Positions 42,148-51,096 are shown, numbered from the stretch's first letter. The stretch is 64,000 nt of DNA from RGIG9060 sp052173655 (GCA_052173655.1 JBQMYD010000006.1:1-64000), one strand, 5' to 3'. Made by a program: numbers and translations. Notes: generated by a model from the sequence alone, not told the origin.

Positions 42148-42150
42148 AAT
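42122..42150 (+). promoter_or_regulatory. Promoter of serS inside the end of pbpC
   Basis: TTGAAC (42122-42127), 17-nt spacer, TAAAAT (42145-42150), whose TAA is also the pbpC stop. The -10 ends 6 nt before ATG 42157, predicting a leaderless serS mRNA. Confidence 0.6.
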
Positions 42151-42156
42151 GAAAGT

Positions 42157-43434
42157 ATGTTAGACTATCGATTTATCAAGGAAAATCTTGAGGCAGTAAA
42201 AGCAAATATTGCAGCACGGAATATGAAGGCAAATGCCGATTTGGTTGTACAGCTTTTTGACAAACGTACAAAAATGGTAACGGATTTGCAGGTTTTGCAG
42301 ACAAAAAGAAATGAAAATGCAAAAAACATGAAACAAAAGTTAAGTGATGAACAGCGAAAAACTTTTATTGAAGAAGGAAAAATCATAAAAGAACAAATTG
42401 CTGCAATGGAAGCGGAACTTACACAAATTGAAAAGGATCTTGATAATGAAGGAAAACAAATTCCTAATATGTGTCATCCTGATGCTCCGGTAGGAAAACT
42501 TGATACGGAAAATCTTGAAATAAAAGTAGTAGGGGAACCTAGAAAATTTGACTTTGAACCTAAAGATCATGTTGAACTTGGAGAAAGCCTTGATATTATT
42601 GATTTTGATCGTGGAACAAAAGTTTCGGGACCTAAATTTTATTATTTAAAAAACGAAGCTGTATTTCTTGAACAAGCATTGATCATGTATGCAATAAATA
42701 TTCTTAGAAAACACGGTTTTGAAATGTTTATCACTCCCGATGTTGCAAAAGAGGAAATTCTTAAAGGCATAGGTTTTAATCCTAGAGGAAACGAATCAAA
42801 CGTTTATTCTATTGAAGATGAAGGCACTTGCCTTGTTGCAACAGCAGAAATCACTCTTGGAGGTTACCACCAAGATGAAATTTTAGAAAAATCAACTTTA
42901 CCAAGACTTTACGGAGGTCTCAGCCATTGTTTTAGACGTGAAGCGGGAGCTGCAGGTCAATTCAGCAAAGGTTTATACAGGGTTCACCAATTTGATAAAG
43001 TTGAAATGTTTGCATACTCAACTCCGGAACAATCGGATGAAATCCATGAAAAATTACGCTTAATCGAAGAAGAAATCTTTACAGGACTGAATCTTCCGTT
43101 TCGCGTAGTAGATACATGCACAGGAGATTTGGGCTCTCCTGCGTATCGAAAATGGGATATTGAAGCATGGATGCCCGGACGCAATGGTGGAGAATACGGC
43201 GAAGTTACTTCAACATCAAACTGCACGGATTATCAGGCAAGACGTTTGAACATCAAATATAAAGATGATGACGGAAAAAACAAGTTTGTTCACACTCTTA
43301 ACGGAACAGCTATCGCAGCAGGAAGAGCAATGCTTGCAATTCTTGAAAATTATCAAAATCCTGACGGCTCGGTTTCAATTCCTCAAGTACTTGTATCTTA
43401 CTGCGGATTTGATAAAATTATGCCAAAAAAATAA
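42157..43434 (+). CDS. serS: Seryl-tRNA synthetase
   Basis: Class II synthetase of 425 residues. N-terminal coiled-coil arm (about 25-105) binds the tRNA long variable arm; catalytic core has motif 2 CFRREAGAAGQFSKGLYRVHQFDKVE, EAWMPG, and motif 3 GTAIAAGRAMLAILEN. Charges tRNA-Ser and tRNA-Sec. The conserved N-terminus MLDYRFIKENLEAVKAN begins at ATG 42157, so the start is firm, yet only GAAAG two nt away resembles a ribosome site. A 17-bp inverted repeat follows the gene. Confidence 0.97.
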   Translation: MLDYRFIKENLEAVKANIAARNMKANADLVVQLFDKRTKMVTDLQVLQTKRNENAKNMKQKLSDEQRKTFIEEGKIIKEQIAAMEAELTQIEKDLDNEGKQIPNMCHPDAPVGKLDTENLEIKVVGEPRKFDFEPKDHVELGESLDIIDFDRGTKVSGPKFYYLKNEAVFLEQALIMYAINILRKHGFEMFITPDVAKEEILKGIGFNPRGNESNVYSIEDEGTCLVATAEITLGGYHQDEILEKSTLPRLYGGLSHCFRREAGAAGQFSKGLYRVHQFDKVEMFAYSTPEQSDEIHEKLRLIEEEIFTGLNLPFRVVDTCTGDLGSPAYRKWDIEAWMPGRNGGEYGEVTSTSNCTDYQARRLNIKYKDDDGKNKFVHTLNGTAIAAGRAMLAILENYQNPDGSVSIPQVLVSYCGFDKIMPKK

Positions 43435-43451
43435 AAAACATTCACAAACTT

Positions 43452-43507
43452 ATTTTAAAACTTTTTCATTTTTTATGTTTTTTAAAATTCTGAAAAAGTT
43501 TTAAAAT
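43452..43507. terminator. 17-bp perfect AT-rich inverted repeat after serS
   Basis: ATTTTAAAACTTTTTCA (43452-43468) and TGAAAAAGTTTTAAAAT (43491-43507) are perfect complements with a 22-nt loop, lying between convergent genes. Likely a bidirectional transcript end, though unusually poor in G+C for a terminator. Confidence 0.5.
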
Positions 43508-43545
43508 AGGTCGATTGTTTCATTAATTTCGGTCTGAACCATTTT

Positions 43546-44358
43546 TTATGAATTAAATGTTTTTTTTATTAATTTTTCGTATAAAAATCTTTTATCTTCA
43601 AGTTTCAAAGTTTCAAATCTAAATTCGTAGCACTTTCTCTCAGAAATATCTTTTAACGTATAGCAATCAAAAACTTTTGCATCGCAGTTTATTATACGTT
43701 CACAACTTATCTGTGGAATTACAATTTCAACCCGATACGAAAGTCCTATCTCAAAGGTATAAAAATCAGAAAAACATCCTATTAAAAAATGTGTGTGAGA
43801 TAAAAAAAGAATGATAGGTTTTAAAACTCTATTTTGAATTGACGGAGTTTCATTTGTAAAATTTAAAATAAAAAATTTTTCAAGAATTGAACTTTTAGAT
43901 ACCGGAACAAAAATCTTAAAATTATCGTCTGCTTGACAATCAATTTTTCCTCCATTATTTTCCCTCGTATGGAAAATTATACATTTTGCATTTTCATAAA
44001 TTCCGTTACCGTCTTCAAATTGTTTAAAAATATTTTTGTCTATAACAAGAGCAAAACCATTTTTTACATATTTTAAAACAGTTTCAAAAACAAGTCCTCT
44101 TCCCTTGTAATAAAAAAACACTAAAATTCTGCTTTTATTTTTAGGCATTTTCAAATTAAAATTTTCATTAAATGGAATAAAAATTACACCACGCTCAACA
44201 GTATATTCAAAGCTTTTAATGCTTATATCGTCAAATTCAGCATCATTTTCTTTTTTTACAAATTTGTCCACAACACTTTTCAATAAAAGTTCAGGTTTTT
44301 CATCGGAAATATATGAAATAACAATATCGCGTTCAACTTTTGAAAGAACACTACTCAC
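43546..44358 (-). CDS. Conserved treponemal protein, possibly PilZ-like
   Basis: Protein of 270 residues, soluble, mixed alpha/beta. About 70-110 has alternating hydrophobic strands (ILVFFYYKGRGLVFETVLK), reminiscent of YcgR-N; about 195-250 resembles a PilZ-type barrel (SYRVEIVIPQISC...). Residue motifs for c-di-GMP are not clear, so this is tentative. It starts at GTG 44358, overlapping the preceding lipoprotein stop (GTGA), hence translationally coupled. Confidence 0.5.
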   Translation of the reverse strand: MSSVLSKVERDIVISYISDEKPELLLKSVVDKFVKKENDAEFDDISIKSFEYTVERGVIFIPFNENFNLKMPKNKSRILVFFYYKGRGLVFETVLKYVKNGFALVIDKNIFKQFEDGNGIYENAKCIIFHTRENNGGKIDCQADDNFKIFVPVSKSSILEKFFILNFTNETPSIQNRVLKPIILFLSHTHFLIGCFSDFYTFEIGLSYRVEIVIPQISCERIINCDAKVFDCYTLKDISERKCYEFRFETLKLEDKRFLYEKLIKKTFNS

Positions 44359-45080
44359 TTTTTAGCTCCGTAATAAACCTGTTCCACATAGTAAGTATTA
44401 TTCTGGTTTATCATAAAAAAGATTGAATCTATAAAACCTTCTTTTGTGTACAAACGTACCGGAACCTGATATTCATCCATAAATTCATCTTGCACGATAT
44501 AAGGTTTCCCAATAAGATACTTGGTTATTTTGGGAATTTTTTGAAAATCATACGTAAAAACGGGAAGCAAAAATTTAGAGCCCTGTGCTATTACCGTTTC
44601 ATCCGGAACTTTTTTGTCTATTCCAAGAATAAAGCGTTCAATAACATCACAAACAGAACTTTCAAGAATTCCGGTATCCAAACTTCCAAAACCTTCAATT
44701 TCAGGATAAATTTCCCCCTCAAGTGGAAGATTTTTTTGATAAAAAAGCCTTTCTTGAATATTTAATTCACTAAGATTATTATGAACACCTATAGTTAATC
44801 TGTCATCTTCTGACGATAAATATTTCTTATCTTGGCCCGCAACTGTTTGATCAATGCCTTCTAAGCCGATTTCCCCATTCTTATCCCCTTGAAAAGTTTT
44901 TTCTTCAAGATTTTTATCGATATTTTCAGTCCAGTCGGTATTCTTATCTATATAAACTATTTTGTTCCTTAAAGTGGGAAAAACTTCAGGAGTAATCTTA
45001 TAATTTGTTTTTTTTGAACATCCTGCAAATACAAACATAAGAAAAAAGCAAAATACGATTTCAAAATTTTTTTTACCCAT
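44355..45080 (-). CDS. Lipoprotein of unknown function
   Basis: Protein of 241 residues from ATG 45080, beginning MGKKNFEIVF and lipobox LMFVFAGC (Cys20). The frame is open 15 codons further upstream to 45125, but a full promoter (TTGAAA-N17-TATAAT) lies inside that stretch and ends 7 nt before ATG 45080, so the shorter form, possibly leaderless, is chosen. C-terminal two thirds has alternating beta segments (KFLLPVFTYDFQKIPKI, QVPVRLYTKEGFIDSIFFMINQNNTYYVEQVYYG). No family recognised. Coupled to the following GTG-start gene. Confidence 0.65.
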   Translation of the reverse strand: MGKKNFEIVFCFFLMFVFAGCSKKTNYKITPEVFPTLRNKIVYIDKNTDWTENIDKNLEEKTFQGDKNGEIGLEGIDQTVAGQDKKYLSSEDDRLTIGVHNNLSELNIQERLFYQKNLPLEGEIYPEIEGFGSLDTGILESSVCDVIERFILGIDKKVPDETVIAQGSKFLLPVFTYDFQKIPKITKYLIGKPYIVQDEFMDEYQVPVRLYTKEGFIDSIFFMINQNNTYYVEQVYYGAKK

Positions 45081-45087
45081 TTTTTTG

Positions 45088-45116
45088 ATTATACCGTGAT
45101 AATATGCTTTTTTCAA
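45088..45116 (-). promoter_or_regulatory. Sigma-70 promoter, -10 seven nt from lipoprotein start
   Basis: TTGAAA (45111-45116, minus), 17-nt spacer, TATAAT (45088-45093), then 7 nt to ATG 45080. This is the best consensus match among the leaderless-type promoters in the window. Confidence 0.7.
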
Positions 45117-45175
45117 TATAGACAATAAAACTGTCTTAGATTAGAATTAACCCATAAAATTTTACGGAGATCTTT

Positions 45176-47200
45176 ATGGCACTCACATTAGCAGAAAAAA
45201 TACTACAGGCACACATAGTACCTCAAGCCTGTCAGGAAACAAGATTCATAAAAGGTGAAAAAATAAAACGAGGAGAAGATATAGCAATAAAAATTGATCA
45301 GACATTAACACAAGATGCCACAGGAACTATGACATATCTTCAATTTGAAACAATAGGTATTCCTCGCGTAAAAACTGAAGTTTCTGTATCTTATGTAGAT
45401 CACAACACTTTGCAAACAGACTTTAAAAATATGGATGATCACCGTTATTTACAGTCGGTTGCAGCAAAATACGGTCTTTATTTTAGTCGTCCGGGAAACG
45501 GAATTTGTCATCAAGTTCATTTGGAATGCTTCGGGAAACCCGGTAAAACACTACTCGGTTCGGACAGTCATACACCAACAGGAGGCGGTCTGGGAATGAT
45601 TGCAATAGGTGCAGGAGGACTTGATGTTGCAGTTGCAATGGGAGGAGGAGCATTTCACCTTGCAATGCCTAAAATATTTGGAGTAAAACTTACAGGCAAA
45701 TTAAAAAAAGCAGTTAGTGCTAAAGATATTATTCTTGAAGTTCTTAGAAGAGAAACAGTAAAAGGTGGAACTCTTGCAATTTACGAGTATTTTGGAGATG
45801 GAGTAAAAAATCTTACCGTTCCTCAGCGTGCAACGATTACAAATATGGGAGCCGAACTTGGAGCTACATGTTCGATTTTTCCTTCAGATGAAAAAACAAA
45901 AAACTTTTTGCAAAGCATAGGTAGAGGAAATGATTGGACGGAACAAAAAGCCGATGAAGGTTGTGAATATGACAAAATTATTGAAATAAATCTTGAAGAA
46001 CTTTCAGCTCTGGCAGCCTGTCCTCATAATCCTGACGTAATTGATTCGGTAAAAAATCTTAGCGGCAAAAAAATTTCACAGGTTGTTATAGGCTCTTGTA
46101 CAAACTCATCATTAGACGATCTTGCAAGTGTTGCTGCAATAGTAAAAGGCAAACATATTGCTCCTGATGTTGAAGCAGGAATTGCACCCGGAAGTCGTGC
46201 TACAATACTGATGGCTTCAAAATCCGGAATTTTGGAAACTTTGTATGAAGCAGGATTTAGAATTCTTGAAAGTGCATGCGGCCCTTGCATAGGGCAAGGT
46301 TTTGCTCCTAATTCCAATGGAGTTACACTGCGTACCTTTAATCGTAACTTTAAAGGAAGATCAGGAACCTCTGACGCAAATGTTTATCTTGTAAGTCCTG
46401 AAACCGCAGCTGCCTCAGCAATTACAGGTTATTTTACAGAAGCTTCAAATTTAGACTACACGGATCCTTCCTACGTTTCCGAAGTTAGAGTTAGTATGCT
46501 TGACGGAAAAGATACACGATTACCAAGCAAAGACATTCTTGAAATCGGTCAAAATCGCGGGATGATTGTAGCTCCGCTTCCACAAGAGCAGGCTGAAAAA
46601 GTTGAAATTATACGAGGCCCAAATATAAAACCTTGTCCAAAGTGTCCGCAATACGAACCTACCCTTACTCTTCCTGTAAGACTGAAAGCTTCCGATAATG
46701 TTTCAACAGATGATATTATGCCGGCAGGTGCAAAAGTTTTACCATTGCGTTCCAATATTCCGGAGATTAGCAAGTTTACTTTTACACGACTGGATGAAAC
46801 TTTTTATGAGCGAAGTGAAAAAGAAAATTTTGCAGGATGCGTTGTTATTGGAGGAGAAAATTACGGGCAAGGCTCAAGTCGCGAACATGCAGCACTTGGT
46901 CCTATGTACCTTGGCGTACGGGCAATAATTACAAAAAGTTTTGCACGAATCCACAAAGCAAATCTTATAAATTACGGAATCATTCCTATGAATTTTGTTA
47001 ATCCGGAAGATTATGATAAAATAAATCAAGGTGATGTTATAAAGATAACAAATATAGAAGAAGCTTTGAACACCGGATGTGAATTCAAAATTCAATTCAA
47101 TGGAAATACTATTTTGTGTACAAACGATCTTGCAAAACGTAGCCGTGATATTTTAAAACAGGGCGGACTTGCATCGTACACCAGAAACGGTGGTCAGTAA
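45176..47200 (+). CDS. Aconitate hydratase (aconitase)
   Basis: Fe-S dehydratase of 674 residues interconverting citrate and isocitrate. Seen: LGSDSHTPTGGGLGMIAIGAGGLDVA, first cluster Cys in VVIGSCTNSSLDDL, the other two in ESACGPCIG, and the C-terminal swivel domain (FAGCVVIGGENYGQGSSREHAALGP) with substrate-binding SRE. Length and order match the shorter aconitases of Firmicutes and mitochondria. In a treponeme with a limited TCA cycle this probably serves glutamate synthesis from citrate, an inference. GGAG precedes ATG. No citrate synthase or IDH gene nearby. A homoaconitase/isopropylmalate isomerase role is less likely given the fused full length. Confidence 0.9.
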   Translation: MALTLAEKILQAHIVPQACQETRFIKGEKIKRGEDIAIKIDQTLTQDATGTMTYLQFETIGIPRVKTEVSVSYVDHNTLQTDFKNMDDHRYLQSVAAKYGLYFSRPGNGICHQVHLECFGKPGKTLLGSDSHTPTGGGLGMIAIGAGGLDVAVAMGGGAFHLAMPKIFGVKLTGKLKKAVSAKDIILEVLRRETVKGGTLAIYEYFGDGVKNLTVPQRATITNMGAELGATCSIFPSDEKTKNFLQSIGRGNDWTEQKADEGCEYDKIIEINLEELSALAACPHNPDVIDSVKNLSGKKISQVVIGSCTNSSLDDLASVAAIVKGKHIAPDVEAGIAPGSRATILMASKSGILETLYEAGFRILESACGPCIGQGFAPNSNGVTLRTFNRNFKGRSGTSDANVYLVSPETAAASAITGYFTEASNLDYTDPSYVSEVRVSMLDGKDTRLPSKDILEIGQNRGMIVAPLPQEQAEKVEIIRGPNIKPCPKCPQYEPTLTLPVRLKASDNVSTDDIMPAGAKVLPLRSNIPEISKFTFTRLDETFYERSEKENFAGCVVIGGENYGQGSSREHAALGPMYLGVRAIITKSFARIHKANLINYGIIPMNFVNPEDYDKINQGDVIKITNIEEALNTGCEFKIQFNGNTILCTNDLAKRSRDILKQGGLASYTRNGGQ

Positions 47201-47241
47201 CTTTAATTACAGCAAAAAAAATATAAAAAAAGAATTTTTAT

Positions 47242-47304
47242 AAAAATTTGCGGTGAACATAGAATTTTTTGTTTGTTCTTGAAATTTGCCGCAAATTTTT
47301 TTTA
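47242..47304 (+). terminator. Terminator of the aconitase gene
   Basis: AAAAATTTGCGG (47242-47253) pairs with CCGCAAATTTTT (47289-47300) and continues into a T-run; an inner GAACA/TGTTC pair stabilises it. Confidence 0.75.
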
Positions 47305-47323
47305 TTTATAACATTGCTGTGTA

Positions 47324-47352
47324 TTGACATTTTTTATCTAAAATTATATATT
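47324..47352 (+). promoter_or_regulatory. Promoter of tRNA-Pro
   Basis: TTGACA (47324-47329), 17-nt spacer, TATATT (47347-47352), ending 11 nt before the tRNA. Confidence 0.75.
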
Positions 47353-47363
47353 TTATGGGTTAT

Positions 47364-47436
47364 CGGGCAGTAGCGCAGTTGGTAGCGCGTCTGGTTTGGG
47401 ACCAGAATGTCGCAGGTTCAAATCCTGTCTGCCCGA
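47364..47436 (+). tRNA. tRNA-Pro (anticodon TGG)
   Basis: Acceptor CGGGCAG/CTGCCCG, anticodon loop TTTGGGA, T-loop GTTCAAAT, discriminator A. CCA not encoded. An accessory stretch with gene relics begins right after it. Confidence 0.95.
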
Positions 47437-47521
47437 CTAATGCTTATAATGCGAGCAACAAACATACTCGGGTTTTCTACTGACAGGTTGTCTGAAATGG
47501 ACAAAACATTACAATTTATCC

Positions 47522-47616
47522 AATGACTACCCTACCGGCGAAGCAATCGTTACAGCACAACTTCCTGATGTAAAAAAAATGGCAGTTTGCACAGTAACTG
47601 TCAAAGAATCAAAAAG
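47522..47616 (+). pseudogene. Relic of a bacterial Ig-like (Big_2) repeat protein
   Basis: In one + frame this stretch reads PTGEAIVTAQLPDVKKMAVCTVTVKE, matching the closing strands of a BIG_2 immunoglobulin-like repeat (the usual ...TVTVKE ending). No start, ribosome site or complete domain is present, so it is a fragment of a deleted surface protein. Confidence 0.5.
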
Positions 47617-47692
47617 GTTTATTTTCGAGCAAAGTTCAAAAAAAGTTATACCGTTAAGATTTTCTCGGTCGTTCATTAGTATTGTTAATTTT

Positions 47693-48328
47693 TCACATTG
47701 GATTCTTAGTCTTATCTCCAACAATCCAGTAATCGCACATTTTTCCACCAGATGCTAACGTCTGTTCTCTATGAAGTACTGCTTTTCTTTTCTCGATTAC
47801 AATATGATCAATTTCACAGCATAAAGGTAATAAATCAATATAACCGTTTTCTCTGGCAAATTTTTCCATAGGACATCTTGTAAAATGATAATAAAAACCA
47901 TCCCTATGAAGATTTTTATCAAAATTAAAATCCCAAGTATTATTCTTATATTCCGGATGTTTATCTGCCCATTCTTTTATTTTGTACATTTGCACTTCAA
48001 ATTCTTCCATATCTTTAGGGTTGTTTAAATCTGACTTACTTAAAGCCTTGTTAACTAATTTATTATTAAAAAATTCACCAATTATTCCTTTAAAATCATC
48101 TACATTAAAGTTTCCAGCTCTGCATACAGCTATAAATACATAGCCTAAGTAAATATTACCTGACATCGGATTGTTCGCACCGATATCTTCGGTCTTTTCA
48201 ATCATTTGTTTATATAAACTACGTGCCTTTTTTAAGCTTTCCTTAGTCTTATTCTTCCCGAATTTTCTAACCATCGGTTTTTTCAAGAATAAACTCATTA
48301 GACTAAAATATATACCTTTATATTTCAC
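47693..48328 (-). CDS. L-2-amino-thiazoline-4-carboxylic acid hydrolase family protein
   Basis: Protein of 211 residues. The C-terminal half has the family pattern: YYHFTRCPMEKFARENGYIDLLPLCCEIDH, then REQTLASGGKMCDYWIVG, where two or three conserved Cys and the ALASGG-like loop define ATC_hydrolase proteins. The characterised Pseudomonas enzyme opens ATC to N-carbamoyl-cysteine; many homologues have unknown substrates. The GTG at 48328 follows GGGG; the frame is open three codons further upstream. Stands alone in a tRNA-adjacent accessory region, so probably acquired. Confidence 0.75.
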   Translation of the reverse strand: MKYKGIYFSLMSLFLKKPMVRKFGKNKTKESLKKARSLYKQMIEKTEDIGANNPMSGNIYLGYVFIAVCRAGNFNVDDFKGIIGEFFNNKLVNKALSKSDLNNPKDMEEFEVQMYKIKEWADKHPEYKNNTWDFNFDKNLHRDGFYYHFTRCPMEKFARENGYIDLLPLCCEIDHIVIEKRKAVLHREQTLASGGKMCDYWIVGDKTKNPM

Positions 48329-48337
48329 TAAAATCAC

Positions 48338-48855
48338 CCCACTAGTTTTTTTCTATACATTGAGATTCGTATTTCTTTGGATTATTTAGTCGAAGTTCCC
48401 AAAGTAGGTAATCTGTTTGTGCATTTAGGTGCTATGATACAGTACTTTTTTGTTTTTATCAATATTAAAAAAAACGGACAGCTGTAAAGACCATAAAATC
48501 ATGGAAATAAAAACAGCATCTTTATTGTACCGCAGGTCTAAAGATTCCTACGCGATCACGGGTGCTGTCCGTGATTTTACTATAAGCCAACTTACAGACG
48601 GTGTTAAGCCGGATTTTTAACAGGCAATTGACGGGAACGGCAATACATTTTCATTTAAAAAGTTCAACGTAAATTGTTTCATAGCCCTAGTATCCCCTTA
48701 CTTTAGCTTGAACATGTTTCTCAACAAGATTTGTGAATATGCAGCAGTTTATTCATTTTTTGAAAAATTAACACACAAATATATTCTTTTAACAAGAAAA
48801 TGCTATCTAAGTTATTATTACAAGCCCAAATACAACTACAAAAACTCTTTTTAAT
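48338..48855. other. Intergenic accessory stretch, probable gene relic
   Basis: About 520 bases without an intact gene. A + frame from ATG 48501 reads ...YAITGAVRDFTISQLTDGVKPDF to TAA 48618 and remains open for another 20 codons beyond it, suggesting a fragment of a decayed protein. A 9-bp inverted repeat ACGGACAGC (48474-48482)/GCTGTCCGT (48564-48572) brackets part of it. No ribosome site, transposase or tRNA duplication seen. Confidence 0.3.
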
Positions 48856-50004
48856 TTATTTTACATACTCTCGCGGAACTCGTTTACTAATCAAGCAAGT
48901 TATTTCATAAGAAATAGTACCTGCAATTTTTGCAAGAGTTTCTGCCGTATTATCAATTTTATCCAAACCAAAAATGCTAACATCATCCCAAGTACCGATA
49001 TTACAAGGATTATCCCCCAAATCAACCATACACTGATCCATACAGATTCTACCAACAATAGGATACATTTTTTCTCCTATCCTTACACTCAGTTTTCCGC
49101 TAAAAGATCTGAGCAAACCGTCTGCATAACCTATAGGTAAAGTTGCAATGTAAGTGTCTTTTTGAGCAATCCAAGTTCTGCCGTAAGAAATGGAAGTCCC
49201 TGCACTGACTTTTTTTATTGCTTCAATTTTTGTTTTTAATTCCATTACAGGTTTAAAAGATGGGGAATTTCCATATTTATACTCAATATAATCTTTTAGA
49301 GATTTATCAGGATAGTATCCATAAAAAATAATCCCCGGTCTAACCATATCAAATTGAGCCCGTCCGGAATAAAGTAAAACTCCCCCGCTGGCACTACATG
49401 TAACAATTCCGGGATTTATTCCGGAATTCTTTATTGAGTTTATGGCTTTTTCAAAATCTAAAATTTGTTGACTTGTAAAATCTGCGTCATCTTTTCCAAT
49501 ACAATCCGAAACACAAAGATGAGTAGCAATTCCACAAAGTCTTAAATTTGTAGAAGTTATAATTTTTTTAGCAATTTTGAGTGCGTCTTTGCTCTCACAG
49601 CCTATTCTTCCCATTCCGGAGTCAACTTTTATAAAAACTTTTAAAGTTTTTCCCAGTCTGCAAGTAACCCTTTGAAGCTCGTCAATATAATATTCATCAA
49701 AAACAAAAGGTGTAATATCATAGCTACAAACGTTTGCAATTTCTTCAAAACAAGGAAGAGTGAAAAGCAAAATAGGACAATCAATTCCCGCTTTTCTAAG
49801 TTCAATCCCCTCATCCACAGTTGCAACTGCAAGACAGTAAATACCGCTTTGAATAGCAATCTTTGCAACTTCCACAGCACCATGTCCATATGCATCGGCT
49901 TTTACCGGCATACACAATTTTGTGTCGGCATTAATAAGTTTTTTTACTTCAAAAATATTGTGTTTTAAATTTTCAAGATGAATAATTGCCTTTGTAGCTC
50001 TCAT
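48856..50004 (-). CDS. alr: Alanine racemase
   Basis: PLP enzyme of 382 residues producing D-alanine for peptidoglycan. PLP lysine in MPVKADAYGHG; MVRPGIIFYGYYP; catalytic Tyr region TSISYGRTWIAQ and LPIGYADGLLRSFSG; C-terminal GRICMDQCMVDLG. Homologues start M(R)ATxAIIxLxNLxHN, which places the start at ATG 50004, although the frame is open 40 codons upstream. That ATG has no Shine-Dalgarno; a -10 TATTAT ends 6 nt before it. Divergent from the rlmK-like gene. Confidence 0.95.
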   Translation of the reverse strand: MRATKAIIHLENLKHNIFEVKKLINADTKLCMPVKADAYGHGAVEVAKIAIQSGIYCLAVATVDEGIELRKAGIDCPILLFTLPCFEEIANVCSYDITPFVFDEYYIDELQRVTCRLGKTLKVFIKVDSGMGRIGCESKDALKIAKKIITSTNLRLCGIATHLCVSDCIGKDDADFTSQQILDFEKAINSIKNSGINPGIVTCSASGGVLLYSGRAQFDMVRPGIIFYGYYPDKSLKDYIEYKYGNSPSFKPVMELKTKIEAIKKVSAGTSISYGRTWIAQKDTYIATLPIGYADGLLRSFSGKLSVRIGEKMYPIVGRICMDQCMVDLGDNPCNIGTWDDVSIFGLDKIDNTAETLAKIAGTISYEITCLISKRVPREYVK

Positions 50005-50010
50005 GCTTCT

Positions 50011-50039
50011 ATAATAGCCTAACAAGTCCAAATATTCAA
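50011..50039 (-). promoter_or_regulatory. Promoter of alr, leaderless type
   Basis: TTGAAT (50034-50039, minus), 17-nt spacer, TATTAT (50011-50016), then 6 nt to ATG 50004. Confidence 0.62.
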
Positions 50040-50103
50040 TAAAATCACTAAGTGCTTTTTCAAAAATGTACAATATGCTACTATTTGAAAAGAAGGAATA
50101 TTT

Positions 50104-51096
50104 ATGGATGATATCATATATCAAAGTCAGATTTTGTGTAATAGAATTTTAAAACGCTATAAACATTTAAAAAAATGGGCAAAAAGATCAGGTGTAAGTT
50201 CTTTTAGACTTTACAATAAAGATATCCCCGAAATTCCTCTAATCATTGATTTTTACGAAGGAATCCGAACAGGTAATGATTCAAGATTTATTGAAAAATT
50301 TTTAGTTTTTTATTTATATGAAAGACCATACAAAAAAGATGAAAATGAAGAATACAATTGGCTAAAAGAAATTTCAAAAAATGTTGCAACTTTACTGGAA
50401 ATTTCTTCCTCAAATATTTTCTTAAAAATTCGTAAAAAACAAAAAGGAATTCTTCAATATCAAAAAATATCAAATACTTCTATTGAAATTATAATTTCAG
50501 AGCAGGGACAAAAATTTTTGATAAACCTTTCGGATTATCTTGATACAGGGCTATTTTTTGACCACAGACCCTTACGACAAAAAATACATTGTGACTGTAA
50601 CGGAAAGAATGTTTTAAATTTATATTGCTACACAGCTTCATTTTCGATATATGCTGCAGCAGGTAGTGCAAAATCTGTTACAAGTGTAGATTTGTCAAAC
50701 ACATATCTTAATTGGGCAAAAAAAAATTTTTTACTTAACGGATTTTCGATTGAAAATAAAAAATATGATTTTATCAACACAGATGTTTTTTATTTTTTAA
50801 ATACCAACAAAAACAAATATGACATTATAATTCTTGATCCTCCGACTTTTTCAAATTCAAAAAAAACACAAGAAGATCTTGATATAAACAGGGATTGGCA
50901 TAAACTTGTAACGCTGTGTTCAAAAAATCTTACAGACAACGGCGTTATTTATTTTTCAACAAATTCTCGTAAGCTAAATTTCGATCCGAATTTATTGCCA
51001 ACAGGATTTACATATAAAGATATTACTTCATTTTCAATACCGGAAGATTTTAAAAATAAAAAAATTCACAAATGCTTTCAAATTTATAAAAACTGA
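50104..51096 (+). CDS. rlmK: Stand-alone RlmK-like 23S rRNA methyltransferase
   Basis: Class I SAM methyltransferase of 330 residues resembling the C-terminal RlmK half of E. coli RlmKL. Seen: NRILKRYKHLKKWAKRSGVSSFRLYNKDIPE (the N-terminal LxKW...RLYDADLPE motif), FFDHRPLRQKI, SAM loop KNVLNLYCYTASFSIYAA, acidic VDLSNTYLNWAKKNFLLNG, catalytic ILDPPTFSNSK and VIYFSTNSRK. RlmK makes m7G2069 in E. coli; the target is inferred. RlmI is a related alternative. Start supported by GAAGGA. Confidence 0.82.
   Translation: MDDIIYQSQILCNRILKRYKHLKKWAKRSGVSSFRLYNKDIPEIPLIIDFYEGIRTGNDSRFIEKFLVFYLYERPYKKDENEEYNWLKEISKNVATLLEISSSNIFLKIRKKQKGILQYQKISNTSIEIIISEQGQKFLINLSDYLDTGLFFDHRPLRQKIHCDCNGKNVLNLYCYTASFSIYAAAGSAKSVTSVDLSNTYLNWAKKNFLLNGFSIENKKYDFINTDVFYFLNTNKNKYDIIILDPPTFSNSKKTQEDLDINRDWHKLVTLCSKNLTDNGVIYFSTNSRKLNFDPNLLPTGFTYKDITSFSIPEDFKNKKIHKCFQIYKN

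Noticed and set aside
47437..47700. Integrase attachment site at tRNA-Pro
   Set aside because: No second copy of the tRNA 3' end and no integrase in the window; kept only as context for the relic region.
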